A DNA stretch of 64,000 bases from Rhodopseudomonas sp. (GCF_013377015.1 NZ_JACABA010000002.1:765112-829111), one strand, 5' to 3'; counted from the first letter of the stretch, positions 36,915-47,441 are shown. Made by a program: numbers and translations. The notes: generated by a model from the letters alone, not told the origin.

Positions 36915-36941
36915 CAGCGGCGCCGGCGCAGGGAATCAGTG

Positions 36942-37733
36942 ATGATCAAGCAAAGCCGCGGCATCCAGTCGATCGAAGTGGGCGGCCAGTTGCTGCGCGC
37001 GTTGGCGCGGGCCGGCGAACCGATGATGCTGCGCGATCTCGCGCGGGAATCCGGCATGGCGCCGGCCAAGGCGCATCCCTATCTCGTCAGCTTTTCGCGG
37101 CTCGGGCTGATCGAACAGGACAAGGCCACCGGCCGCTACGAATTCGGTCCGTTAGCGCTCGAGCTCGGTGTCGTCAGCCTGCGCCGTCTGTCGGCGGTGC
37201 GTGTGGCCACGCCGCAGATCGCAGCGCTCGCGGGCGAGATCGATCTTGCGGTCTCGCTCGCGATCTGGGGCACCCACGGTCCGACCATCGTCAGGCTCGA
37301 GGAGCCGAGCCACCAGGTGCATATCGTAATGCGGGTCGGCTCGGTGGTGGCGATGCTGGGAACCGCGACCGGCCGTGTCTTTTCGGCTTTTCTTCCGCAG
37401 AAGGTGACGATCGCCGCACTCGACGCCGGCCTCGATCGGCACGGCGTCGGCTATGATCGCAAGCTGTCGATCCGCACGGCCAAGGTCGCCAGGATGCTGG
37501 CCGATGTGCGCCGACGCGGCCTGGCACGCGCCATCGGCGATCCGCTTCCGGGAATCAATGCGTTCGCAGCCCCGGTGTTCGATCACGCCGGCAGCATCGT
37601 GCTGGTGGTGACGGTGATGGGACCGGTCGGCACATTCGACATCGGCTGGGATAGCCCGATCGCGAAGGCGCTGCTCGCATGCACCGGCGCGGTGTCGCGG
37701 CGACTCGGATTCCAGGCGCCGGACCAGCCGTAA
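36942..37733 (+). CDS. IclR-family transcriptional regulator
   Basis: This 263-residue protein has an N-terminal winged helix-turn-helix (residues about 8-70, including MLRDLARESGMAPAKAHPY) and a C-terminal IclR effector domain ending in the typical GPLPGIN-like segment (GDPLPGINAFAAPVFD). It probably controls its own operon in response to a catabolite. Start choice is between GTG 36939 and ATG 36942; the ATG has GGGAA upstream at good spacing. An inverted repeat at 33135-33150 in the operon promoter is a candidate binding site. Confidence 0.9.
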   Translation: MIKQSRGIQSIEVGGQLLRALARAGEPMMLRDLARESGMAPAKAHPYLVSFSRLGLIEQDKATGRYEFGPLALELGVVSLRRLSAVRVATPQIAALAGEIDLAVSLAIWGTHGPTIVRLEEPSHQVHIVMRVGSVVAMLGTATGRVFSAFLPQKVTIAALDAGLDRHGVGYDRKLSIRTAKVARMLADVRRRGLARAIGDPLPGINAFAAPVFDHAGSIVLVVTVMGPVGTFDIGWDSPIAKALLACTGAVSRRLGFQAPDQP

Positions 37734-37756
37734 CGAGCACCCGCGAATCAACTTCG

Positions 37757-38554
37757 TTACTTCCCGACAAACAGCGGTTTGCGTTTCTGCTTGAACGCCG
37801 TGATTCCCTCCTGCGCGTCGACGGTGCGTGAAATCGCAGCCAGGGTTTGGGCTTCATCCTCCATCTGGGTTTCCAGGGTCCGGCTCGGCGTCGCCAGAAA
37901 TAGCCGCTTGATGCCGCCATAGGCTTCGGTGGGTCCGGCGGCAAGCTCGCGCGCGATCCGCTCCGCTTCGGCAACCACCGCGTCGTCGGCGACCACGATG
38001 TCGACCAGACCGGCCGCCAGCGCGGCCTCGGCGTCCAGCGTTTCCGACAACAGAAAGAACCGCCGCGCCCGCGCCACACCCATCCGCCTCGTTACGGTCG
38101 TGGTCGAACCGCTGTCCGGCGTGAAGCCGATCTTGGCGAACGCCGCCGAAACCTTCGCCGATCGGCCAATCACCACCAGATCGGCCGCCGCCATCAGCGA
38201 CACGCTGCCGCCGGCGACATTGCCCTGCACCGCCACCACCACTGGGGCGCGCATCCGCACCATGCGCACGATCGCGGAGTGCAGATCGGCGGTCCAGGCT
38301 TTGATGGTTTTCGGCAACGTCTTGCCCTGCTCAACCATCTTGGTCAGATCACCGCCGACGCTGAACAGCCTGCCACGCGCGGAAATCAGCACCGCGCGGA
38401 CGTCGTCGCGCTCGCTCAGCTCGCCCATCGCCAGGCTGAACTCGCGACAGAACGCGCCGTCGATCGGATTTCCGGTGCCGGGCCGGTTCAGCACCAGATA
38501 CGCGAGGCCATCACCGATCTCGCATTCGAACGTCGTCGTTGCTTCCAGACCCAT
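37757..38554 (-). CDS. Enoyl-CoA isomerase-like crotonase (PaaG type)
   Basis: This 265-residue crotonase-fold protein lacks both Glu residues of classical enoyl-CoA hydratase. The first position is Ser in AGGSVSL. The second block is FAKIGFTPDSG, where an Asp replaces a Gly, as in PaaG-type delta3,delta2-enoyl-CoA isomerases. A double-bond shift rather than hydration is therefore the likely reaction. The start at 38554 has CGGGAG upstream. It is divergent from the TetR regulator gene with 89 bp between starts, a common layout for a regulator and its target. No copy of the 18-bp palindrome is seen in that gap. Confidence 0.87.
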   Translation of the reverse strand: MGLEATTTFECEIGDGLAYLVLNRPGTGNPIDGAFCREFSLAMGELSERDDVRAVLISARGRLFSVGGDLTKMVEQGKTLPKTIKAWTADLHSAIVRMVRMRAPVVVAVQGNVAGGSVSLMAAADLVVIGRSAKVSAAFAKIGFTPDSGSTTTVTRRMGVARARRFFLLSETLDAEAALAAGLVDIVVADDAVVAEAERIARELAAGPTEAYGGIKRLFLATPSRTLETQMEDEAQTLAAISRTVDAQEGITAFKQKRKPLFVGK

Positions 38555-38643
38555 TGTCGCGCTCCCGATTGGTCGTTTGATGAGTGTTCTTGGCGAACCA
38601 CAGGGCCGTTGACGAAGTGTTTTGGCTCCTGCAATAATTTGCG

Positions 38644-39399
38644 ATGGAAGACATTTCGAACGTCAAGCCGGCACGGCGGTCGCCGTTGGTGACGAGGCCG
38701 GCGCAGCGCGCCAAGGCAAAGCCCGGCAAATCCGCGTCGTCTCGCGCAGCGTTCAAACCGAAAGCGCGGCGTGGCGCGGCGGCGCAGACCGCCTCCGACG
38801 AGGTAGCCCCGGCGTCGAAATCGGAAAAATCCCGCGACACGATTCTCGAGGCCGCCGCGAAGCTGTTTCGCCGTCAGGGGTATTCGGCGACCACGCTGCG
38901 CCAGATCGCGGCCCTGGCCGAGATCAAGGCCGGTAGCATCTACTACTATTTCGACTCCAAGGAGGCGATCCTCGACGAAGTGCTGCATCAGGGGCTGCAT
39001 CGCATCTTCAACGCCGTCCAGTTGGCGCTGAAGGACGTCGGCAAGGTCTCGCACCGCCGCCGGATCGGGATCGCGATCGAGGCGCATCTGGTGGCGTTGC
39101 TCGAAGCCAGCGATTTCACCTCGGCCAACATCCGCATCTACGGCCAGTTGCCGGAGCGGCTGAAGAAGCGGCATCGCCCGATCCGCCGCGCTTACGCCAA
39201 GTACTGGGATCAGCTGTTTCTCGATGCCCGCCGCGCCGGCGAAATCCGCGCCGACATCGAAATCGTGCCGTTGCGGATCTTCGTACTCGGCGCGCTGAAC
39301 TGGACCGTCGAATGGTTCAACTTCACCAACAAGGCCGAGGTGTTGAAACTGGCGCGGCGCACCGAATTGCTGATCTTCGACGGCGTCAAGAAGAAATAG
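38644..39399 (+). CDS. TetR-family transcriptional regulator with basic N-terminal extension
   Basis: This 251-residue protein has an N-terminal extension of about 60 residues rich in Lys, Arg and Ala, then the TetR helix-turn-helix (residues about 62-110). That domain includes DTILEAAAKLFRRQGYSATT and IKAGSIYYYFDSKEAIL. An all-helical ligand domain follows. TetR proteins bind short palindromes and are released by a ligand, often an acyl-CoA in fatty acid regulons. It is the only TetR gene in the window and sits at the edge of the region with six related palindromes, so it is the leading candidate to bind them (inference). The start is uncertain because no strong ribosome binding site precedes 38644; a later start would shorten the extension. 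Confidence 0.9.
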   Translation: MEDISNVKPARRSPLVTRPAQRAKAKPGKSASSRAAFKPKARRGAAAQTASDEVAPASKSEKSRDTILEAAAKLFRRQGYSATTLRQIAALAEIKAGSIYYYFDSKEAILDEVLHQGLHRIFNAVQLALKDVGKVSHRRRIGIAIEAHLVALLEASDFTSANIRIYGQLPERLKKRHRPIRRAYAKYWDQLFLDARRAGEIRADIEIVPLRIFVLGALNWTVEWFNFTNKAEVLKLARRTELLIFDGVKKK

Positions 39400-39434
39400 C
39401 CGCGGGACTCCCTCGGCGCCCGATCCGCGCATGG

Positions 39435-40220
39435 CTAGCGGCCCTGCCACACTGGCTTGCGCTTTTCGGCGAAGGCGCGCGGGCCTTCGATTGCATCCTG
39501 ACTGGCATAGGCCGCGACATGCAGCCGGTTCGCCTCGACCAGCCCCTGCGCGCAGCCGAGATCCATCGCCGCCCGCACGCTGGCCTTCGCCGCCTTCACC
39601 GACAGCGGCGCGCCCTCGACGATCTTGCGCGCCAAAGCCAGCGCCCGCGCCCGCACCGCGTCGGGCGTGTCTTCCAGATGGTTGACGAAGCCAAGGCCGG
39701 CGAGTTGCTCGATCGGCACGGTCTCGCCGGTCAGCACCAGTTCCATCACCAGCGGCTGCGGCAGCATCCACAACAGCGGCACCGCCCAGGGCGAGCCGCG
39801 TCCCATCTTCACCTCGGTGATCCCCGCCCTTGTGCCGCGCAACCCGACCCGCAGATCGCTATTCAGCGCCAGCAGCATGCCGCCCGCCATCAGCGAGCCG
39901 GTCATCGCCGCGATGATCGGCTGCGGCACGCCGCGCATCGCGGTCTGCATCGGGTCGCGCATCAGGCTCAGAATATCGACGCCGTCGCGCTGCCGGATCT
40001 CCGCCGCCTGCTTGAGGTCGAGCCCGGCCGAGAATACCCCGCAATCCGCCGAGGTCAGGATGATCGCCCGCACCGCGGCATCGCCTCCGGCGCGCTGCCA
40101 CGCATCGGTCAACCCGTTCATCGCCGCCACCGACAGCGCGTTCTTGCGCTCCGGGCGATCGATCGTGATCGTGGCGATGCCGTCCACGACCTCGTAGCGG
40201 ATCGGCTCGTTCTCCGGCAT
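39435..40220 (-). CDS. Enoyl-CoA hydratase/isomerase family protein
   Basis: This 261-residue crotonase-fold protein has the oxyanion segment GVFSAGLDL and keeps the second acid in ITEVKMGRG. It replaces the first catalytic Glu by Leu in AGGMLLALNSD. It ends FAEKRKPVWQGR. The start at 40220 is preferred because GGGAAAGGGG precedes it; an upstream ATG at 40247 lies inside the 18-bp palindrome and is unlikely. It is divergent from the SDR-type dienoyl-CoA reductase gene, and the palindrome at 40239-40256 is only 18 bp before its start codon, a position where a bound repressor would block transcription. Confidence 0.87.
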   Translation of the reverse strand: MPENEPIRYEVVDGIATITIDRPERKNALSVAAMNGLTDAWQRAGGDAAVRAIILTSADCGVFSAGLDLKQAAEIRQRDGVDILSLMRDPMQTAMRGVPQPIIAAMTGSLMAGGMLLALNSDLRVGLRGTRAGITEVKMGRGSPWAVPLLWMLPQPLVMELVLTGETVPIEQLAGLGFVNHLEDTPDAVRARALALARKIVEGAPLSVKAAKASVRAAMDLGCAQGLVEANRLHVAAYASQDAIEGPRAFAEKRKPVWQGR

Positions 40221-40238
40221 CGCGGCCCCTTTCCCAAA

Positions 40239-40256
40239 TTCTAACATCTGTTAGAA
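40239..40256. promoter_or_regulatory. Palindromic operator, regulon site 1
   Basis: TTCTAACATCTGTTAGAA has perfect 8-bp arms (9 bp if the flanking A and T are included) around a 2-bp centre. It is the best match in the series. It lies between the divergent crotonase (40220) and SDR (40306) genes and is a probable TetR-type binding site. Confidence 0.75.
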
Positions 40257-40305
40257 TACGCCCCGGCGCATCGAACACAACCTCAATTCGGAATCGAAAA
40301 TCACC

Positions 40306-41154
40306 ATGCAACAGCTCAAGATGCGCTTCGCACCGGATCTCCTGCAGGACAAGATCGCCCTCGTCACCGGCGGCGGCACCGGGATGGGCCGCGCCACCGC
40401 GCTGGAAATGGCGCGCTGCGGCGCGAAACTGATCGTGCTCGGCCGCCGCGTCGAGCCGATCGAGGACTGCGCCAGCGAGATCAAAGCGGCCGGCGGCACG
40501 GCGCTGGCGCTGTCCGGTGACATTCGCGATGCCGACGCGATCGACGGCGTGATGCGGCGCATCAAGGACGAATTCGGCCGGCTCGACATCCTGGTCAACA
40601 ACGCTGGCGGCCAGTTCGTCGCGCCGGCGCGCGAGCTCAGCAACAAGGGTTTCGAGACCGTGATCCGCAACAACCTGGTCGGGTCGTGGCAGATGACCAA
40701 GGCGGCGGCCGATCATTTCATGCTCGAGCACGGCGGCTCGATCGTGTTCGTCACCGCCTGCGTGCGCTCCGGCCTCGCCGGCTTCGTCCACACCGCCGCG
40801 GCGCGCGGCGGCGTGCTGGCGATGATGAAGACTCTGGCATTCGAATGGGCCGAATTCGGCATCCGGCTGAACTGCGTCGCCCCGGGCACGATCAAAACCG
40901 AGGGCATGGGACACTACCCGATCGATCCCGAGCAATGGCTCAAGCTCAATCGCAACATCATGGGCCACATGGGCGACGTCGAGGACATCGCCGCGGCGAT
41001 CATCTTCCTGTCGTCGCCGCTGGGGAAATTCGTCACCGGCGAGGAATGGTACATCGACGGCGGCGAAACCCTGCATCTCGCCCACGACGCCCGGCAGATG
41101 ATCGACATGATGAAGTTCGCCAACCGCGAGCGCGGCGACGGCAAAGCGAAATAG
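40306..41154 (+). CDS. SDR, 2,4-dienoyl-CoA reductase (DECR)-like
   Basis: This 282-residue SDR has the TGGGTGMG cofactor motif and VNNAGGQF. The usual catalytic Tyr-x3-Lys is replaced by Thr163-x3-Arg167 in HTAAARGG. The region from SGLAGFV through AFEWAEFGIRLN to GTIKTEG resembles mammalian-type 2,4-dienoyl-CoA reductase, which also lacks the classical SDR Tyr at this position. It would reduce a dienoyl-CoA to the 3-enoyl-CoA using NADPH. It converges on an FadH-type enzyme of the same nominal function. The ribosome binding site is weak (GGAATCG). Confidence 0.75.
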   Translation: MQQLKMRFAPDLLQDKIALVTGGGTGMGRATALEMARCGAKLIVLGRRVEPIEDCASEIKAAGGTALALSGDIRDADAIDGVMRRIKDEFGRLDILVNNAGGQFVAPARELSNKGFETVIRNNLVGSWQMTKAAADHFMLEHGGSIVFVTACVRSGLAGFVHTAAARGGVLAMMKTLAFEWAEFGIRLNCVAPGTIKTEGMGHYPIDPEQWLKLNRNIMGHMGDVEDIAAAIIFLSSPLGKFVTGEEWYIDGGETLHLAHDARQMIDMMKFANRERGDGKAK

Positions 41155-41199
41155 GGTGACGTCATTGCGAGCCGGCGGCCACAACGATCGCGCCGGCCT

Positions 41200-43260
41200 T
41201 TACAGCGCCTGCGCGACCTTGACGCCCTCATAGACCGCGCGCATCGCGTCGAGCTCGGCGGCTTCCTTGGCGCCGCCGATCACGTGGGCCTCGATCCCCG
41301 CCGCGCGCAATTCATCGAGCATGCCGCGATTGGATTCCTGGCCGGCGCAGATCACGACGGTGTCGACCGCGATCAGCCGCGGCGCGCCGTCGACCACGAT
41401 ATGCAGCCCGTCGTCGTCGATCCGTTGATAGTTCACGCCGGCCAAGATCTTGACGTCGCGCTTGGCGAGGCTGCTGCGCAGGATCCAGCCGGTTGAGACG
41501 CCGAGCTCGGCGCCCGGCCGCGAGGTCTTGCGTTGCAGCATGGTGATCTCGCGCGGGCTGGGCCGCGGCGCCAGCGGATCGCCGCTCAAGCCACCGGGCT
41601 TGGTGAGGCTGGCGTCGATCGCCCATTCGGCCTGGAACCCGGCGAGGTCGAGCCCGCGCGCATGCGGGCCTTCATCGGGCTGCGAGTGGCAGAGATATTC
41701 GGCGACGTCAAAGCCGATGCCGCCGGCGCCGATGATCGCGACCCTGCGGCCGGCGTGGCGCCTGCCGCTCAGCAGGTCGTTGTAGAACACCACCTTGGGA
41801 TGATTGATGCCGGGAATTTCCGGAATCCGCGGGTGCACGCCGCACGCGACCACCACCGCCTGGTAGCCGCCGTCCTTGAGGTCCGCGATCGACGGCGACT
41901 GCGACAGCCGCAGCTCGACGCCGCCGTCAATGACCGCGCCGTCATAGTAGCGCAGCATCTCGTCGAATTCCGCCTTGCCGGGCACCGCCCGCGCCAGATT
42001 GATCTGGCCGCCGATCCGGTCCGACGCCTCGAACAACGTGACGTGGTGACCGCGGCGGCCGGCCTCGGCGGCGGCGGCGAGGCCGCCCGCCCCGGCGCCG
42101 ATCACCGCGATCTTGCGCGGCGACGCAGCCGGAGCTTCGTCGAACTCGGTTTCGCGGCAGGCCCGCGGATTGACCAGGCAGGAGGCGCTGCGGTCGGAGA
42201 AGATCAAATCGAGACAGGCCTGGTTGCAGGCGATGCAGATATTGATCTTGTCGGCGTGGCCTTCCCTCACCTTCTTCACGAAATGCGGATCGGCCAGCAT
42301 CGGCCGCGCCATCGACACCAGGTCGCTGTCGCCGCTGGCCAGCACCTCCTCGGCCAGTTCCGGCGTGTTGATCCGGTTCGACGCCACCACCGGAATCCCG
42401 ACCACGCGCTTCAGTCTGGCCGCGGCGAAGCGCCAGGCGCCGCGCGGAATCGGATAGGCGATGGTCGGCACCCGCGCCTCGTGCCAGCCGATCCCGGTGT
42501 TGAGAATGTCGGCGCCGGCGGCCTCGACCCGCTGCGCCAGCCGATCGATCTCCTCGCCGGTGGCGCCGCCCTCGACCAGATCGATCGCGGAAATTCGATA
42601 GATGATGATGAAACCGGCGCCCGCCGCGGCGCGCACCCGCTTCACCAGTTCGACCGGCAGTCGATGCCGGTTCTCTTCCGAGCCGCCCCATTCGTCGCTG
42701 CGATCATTGGTGCGCAGCACGGTGAATTCATTGATCAGATAGCCTTCCGATCCCATGATCTCGACGCCGTCGAAGCCGGCGTCCTTGGCCAGCAGCGCGC
42801 AGCGCACATAATCGGCGATGGTCTGCTCGATCTGTTCGCCGGTCATCGCCCGCGGCGGAAAGCGGTTGATCCGCGAGCGAATCTCCGACGGCCCGAGGCA
42901 TTCCTCCTGCTTGGCATAGCGACCGGAATGCAGGATCTGCAGGCAGATCCTGCCGTCATGCGCGTGCACGGCGTCGGTGATCTGGCGCAATTCGCGCGCT
43001 TGCGCCGGTTCGGTCAAGATCGGTCCGCCCGGCTCAAGCAGGCCCGCGGTGTTCGGCGCATAGCCGCCGGTGATGATCAGCCCGACCTCGCCTTTGGCGC
43101 GTTCGCCGAGAAACACCGCCATCTTGTGCAGCCCGTTCTCCTCCATGTCGAGGCGGGTGTGCATCGAACCCATGATGATGCGGTTGCGCAGCGTGACCTG
43201 CCCGACCTTCAGCGGCGACAGCAGATGTGGATAGCGCGATGATCCCGAACCGCCCGACAT
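41200..43260 (-). CDS. 2,4-dienoyl-CoA reductase, FadH-type flavo-iron-sulfur enzyme
   Basis: This 686-residue protein has an N-terminal old-yellow-enzyme TIM barrel (FMN) with the conserved LQILHSGRYA. A 4Fe-4S site follows, with Cys342, Cys345, Cys349 and Cys361 (C-x2-C-x3-C-x11-C). A C-terminal FAD/NADPH domain begins KIAVIGAGAGGLAAA. The layout and length match FadH, which reduces 2,4-dienoyl-CoA to 3-enoyl-CoA in degradation of unsaturated acids. Related family members act on other enals or trimethylamine. The ATG at 43260 with AAGGGAG upstream is preferred to one at 43287. A regulon palindrome lies 30 bp upstream of its start. Confidence 0.88.
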   Translation of the reverse strand: MSGGSGSSRYPHLLSPLKVGQVTLRNRIIMGSMHTRLDMEENGLHKMAVFLGERAKGEVGLIITGGYAPNTAGLLEPGGPILTEPAQARELRQITDAVHAHDGRICLQILHSGRYAKQEECLGPSEIRSRINRFPPRAMTGEQIEQTIADYVRCALLAKDAGFDGVEIMGSEGYLINEFTVLRTNDRSDEWGGSEENRHRLPVELVKRVRAAAGAGFIIIYRISAIDLVEGGATGEEIDRLAQRVEAAGADILNTGIGWHEARVPTIAYPIPRGAWRFAAARLKRVVGIPVVASNRINTPELAEEVLASGDSDLVSMARPMLADPHFVKKVREGHADKINICIACNQACLDLIFSDRSASCLVNPRACRETEFDEAPAASPRKIAVIGAGAGGLAAAAEAGRRGHHVTLFEASDRIGGQINLARAVPGKAEFDEMLRYYDGAVIDGGVELRLSQSPSIADLKDGGYQAVVVACGVHPRIPEIPGINHPKVVFYNDLLSGRRHAGRRVAIIGAGGIGFDVAEYLCHSQPDEGPHARGLDLAGFQAEWAIDASLTKPGGLSGDPLAPRPSPREITMLQRKTSRPGAELGVSTGWILRSSLAKRDVKILAGVNYQRIDDDGLHIVVDGAPRLIAVDTVVICAGQESNRGMLDELRAAGIEAHVIGGAKEAAELDAMRAVYEGVKVAQAL

Positions 43261-43290
43261 TCGTTTGCTCCCTTGACGCTTTTGCATATT

Positions 43291-43308
43291 TTCTAACAGT
43301 TGTTAGAC
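43291..43308. promoter_or_regulatory. Palindromic operator, regulon site 2
   Basis: TTCTAACAGTTGTTAGAC matches site 1 in both arms except for the last base. It lies between the divergent FadH-type gene (start 43260) and acyl-CoA dehydrogenase gene (start 43344), about 30-35 bp from each start codon. Confidence 0.75.
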
Positions 43309-43343
43309 TGAATGCAAATCAAATGCCTTCCGGGAGAAGCACC

Positions 43344-44510
43344 ATGGACTACACGCTGAGCGAGCAGCAGCAGGCGTTCCAGGAGGCCGCACAGCGGTTC
43401 GCCAAGCAAAAGCTGGCGCCGCATTACCTGACGCGGGCGAAGCAGAACGGCATCGACCGGGCGCTGGTGAAGGAAATGGGCAGCCTCGGCCTGATCGGCG
43501 CTGACCTGCCCGAGCAATATGGCGGCCTGGGCGAAAGCTGCGCCACCGCCGGGGTGATCATCGAGCAGATCGCCACTGCGGATTTCAACGTCTCCTATGT
43601 GCAATTGCTGGCGTCGCTGATGGGCAGCATGATCGCCAAGCACGCCTCGCCGGAGATCGCCGCGCAATGGCTGCCGCGCGTCACCAGCGGCGACGCCATT
43701 CTCGGGCTCGGCCTCACCGAGCCGCGCGGCGGCTCCGATGCGGCCAATCTGGTGCTGCGCGCCGAGCGCTCCGGCAATGGTTATCGCCTCAACGGCGAAA
43801 AGACCTCGATGAGCTTCTCCGACCAGTGCGACGCCGCCGTGGTGTTCGCCCGCACTGGAAAAGTCGAGGACGGCGCCCGCGGCGTCAGCGCGTTCTTTGT
43901 CGACCTCAACCAGAGCGGCATCACCCGCACCCATTTCGACGACATCGGCACCAAGCCGGTCGGCCGCGGCTCGGTGTTCTTCGACGACGTCTTCGTCCCC
44001 GCCGAATGCATGCTCGGCGACGAGAACCGGGGATTTTCCCAGATCATGGCCGGCTTCGACTACAGCCGCGCGCTGATCGGACTGGAATGCATCGGCCCGG
44101 CGCAGGCCTCGGTCGACGAGGCCTGGGAATACAGCAAGGGCCGGATCGCGTTCGAGCGGCCGATCGCGCAGTTCCAGGGCGTCAGCTTTCCGCTCGCCGA
44201 GGCCGAGACCCAGCTCACGATGATGCGGCAGCTCTGCTATTACACGCTGTCGCTACGCGATCGCGGCCTGCCGCACACCGCCGAGGCGGCGATGTGCAAA
44301 TGGTACGTGCCCAAGGTCACTTGCGAGATCATCCACCAGTGCCTGCTGACCCATGGCCATTACGGCTACACCACGGACCTGCCGTTCCATCAGCGCTATC
44401 TCGACGTGATGGGCCTGCAGATCGGCGACGGCACCGCGCAGATCCAGAAACTGGTGATCGCCCGCGAGAAGGTCGGCCGCGTCGCGGTGCAATACGCCAA
44501 GCAGAGCTGA
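43344..44510 (+). CDS. Acyl-CoA dehydrogenase, possibly alicyclic or branched acyl-CoA
   Basis: This 388-residue acyl-CoA dehydrogenase has the central LGLTEPRGGSDAAN and EKTSMSFSDQCD segments and ends with HGHYGYTTDLPFHQRYLD and IGDGTAQIQKLVIAREK. The C-terminal segment resembles cyclohexanecarboxyl-CoA dehydrogenase-like proteins of Rhodopseudomonas (AliB group) from memory; this cannot be confirmed here. It would introduce a double bond with electrons going to ETF. GGGAGAAG precedes the ATG at 43344. It is divergent from the FadH-type gene with a regulon palindrome between them. Confidence 0.88.
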   Translation: MDYTLSEQQQAFQEAAQRFAKQKLAPHYLTRAKQNGIDRALVKEMGSLGLIGADLPEQYGGLGESCATAGVIIEQIATADFNVSYVQLLASLMGSMIAKHASPEIAAQWLPRVTSGDAILGLGLTEPRGGSDAANLVLRAERSGNGYRLNGEKTSMSFSDQCDAAVVFARTGKVEDGARGVSAFFVDLNQSGITRTHFDDIGTKPVGRGSVFFDDVFVPAECMLGDENRGFSQIMAGFDYSRALIGLECIGPAQASVDEAWEYSKGRIAFERPIAQFQGVSFPLAEAETQLTMMRQLCYYTLSLRDRGLPHTAEAAMCKWYVPKVTCEIIHQCLLTHGHYGYTTDLPFHQRYLDVMGLQIGDGTAQIQKLVIAREKVGRVAVQYAKQS

Positions 44511-44519
44511 GGCGGTTGG

Positions 44520-45206
44520 CTATTTTGCCGGCCCTTCGAAGGCGGGATCGCTGATTCGGACCCGCTCTTCATTCAGTTGCCATAGCTTGGGATAGGCGCG
44601 GCGGAAATCCTCCAGCAGTGCCCCGATCGGCGGGTCGGCCGACCAGCCGCGATCGTTGACGTATTCCATGTGGCGCCGATCCTTGGCGTCGAATTCGTGG
44701 AACAGCGCGTCGCTGTGGCCGTCGAAGATCAATTCCTTGACGCCGAAGCGCTGGCACAATTCGGTGTTGAACGCCGGCGTGACCTTGAACATCTTGCCGT
44801 CGAGCCACAGCGCCACATAGCCGTGATACAGGAACAGATCGGTCTCCATCAATTCCGACAGCTTTGGCGAATTCAAATGGTTGCGCACATCGGCGAAGCC
44901 GACCGCGGCGGGAATCCCGGCGGCGCGCAGCGCCGCGGTGAGCAGGATCGCCTTGGGGATGCAGAAGCCCGAGGGCTGTCCGGCAATCCGGCTGGCGCGA
45001 TATTCGTCCGCAGTGACGCCGATATGAAACGGATCGTAGCGGATGTCGTCGCGCACCGCGTTGAACAGCAGGATCGCCTTCTCGGTCGGGCTGCGATCCT
45101 CGGCGCCGGCCAGCACCCGCGCCACGAATTCACGCACCTCGGCGGAGTCGCTGTCGACATAGGCCGACGGCTGCAGGTATTCCGGTCGACAGGCAGTCGT
45201 GCTCAT
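44520..45206 (-). CDS. Transglutaminase-like (papain-fold) domain protein
   Basis: This 228-residue protein has a transglutaminase-like core. A conserved Cys82 lies in PSGFCIPKAILLTAALRAAG after the helix that usually carries the nucleophile, and His128 lies in LFLYHGYVALWLDGK. The expected third-residue position reads KVTPAF, so the Asp of the usual triad may be replaced. Bacterial proteins of this type act as proteases, amidases or N-acetyltransferase-like enzymes; the role here is unknown. The start at 45206 has GGAG upstream. A regulon palindrome lies 20 bp upstream, so this gene appears to belong to the same regulon as the acyl-CoA genes. Confidence 0.75.
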   Translation of the reverse strand: MSTTACRPEYLQPSAYVDSDSAEVREFVARVLAGAEDRSPTEKAILLFNAVRDDIRYDPFHIGVTADEYRASRIAGQPSGFCIPKAILLTAALRAAGIPAAVGFADVRNHLNSPKLSELMETDLFLYHGYVALWLDGKMFKVTPAFNTELCQRFGVKELIFDGHSDALFHEFDAKDRRHMEYVNDRGWSADPPIGALLEDFRRAYPKLWQLNEERVRISDPAFEGPAK

Positions 45207-45226
45207 CTTGGGCTCCAGGCGATTTA

Positions 45227-45244
45227 TTCGAACAAACGTTAGAA
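45227..45244. promoter_or_regulatory. Palindromic operator, regulon site 3
   Basis: TTCGAACAAACGTTAGAA keeps the AAC-N4-GTT core and the outer TTC and GAA. It lies between the divergent transglutaminase-like gene (45206) and the acyl-CoA synthetase gene (45330). Confidence 0.7.
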
Positions 45245-45329
45245 TTTTCCGATTGTCAATCGGCGGCGCGCGAGGCAACGTTCGCGCCAACAACGCTACG
45301 CGGGCCGGAAATCGGCGAGGAAGCACCAC

Positions 45330-47282
<1,953 letters not shown>

Positions 47283-47326
47283 ACTTCAGCGGATGATGCA
47301 GTCACAGCGCATCCGCCACCATCGCC

Positions 47327-47441
47327 GTCATTCCGGGGCGCGGGCGGCGCAAGCCGCACGCGAACCCGGAATCTCGCTTCACGCTCGACATCGCCGCGAG
47401 ATTCCGTGTTCGCTCGCCTGCGGCTCGCGCCCCGGAATGAC
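47327..47441. repeat. Dispersed palindromic repeat, family B
   Basis: This third copy has the GTCATTCCGGGGCGCG and GCGCCCCGGAATGAC outer arms. The inner arms contain GAACCCGGAATCTCG and CGAGATTCCGTGTTC, with one mismatch. It lies between the convergent synthetase and crotonase genes and could act as a two-way terminator hairpin. Confidence 0.85.

Noticed and set aside
38555-38643. Copy of the regulon palindrome between the TetR gene and the PaaG-like gene.
   Set aside because: Only a GTTC-N5-GAAC repeat is present; its arm order is reversed relative to the AAC-N4-GTT core.
41533-43242. Long plus-strand open frame of about 570 codons opposite the FadH-type gene.
   Set aside because: FadH motifs and the four cluster Cys on the minus strand are unambiguous; the plus frame shows no motif.
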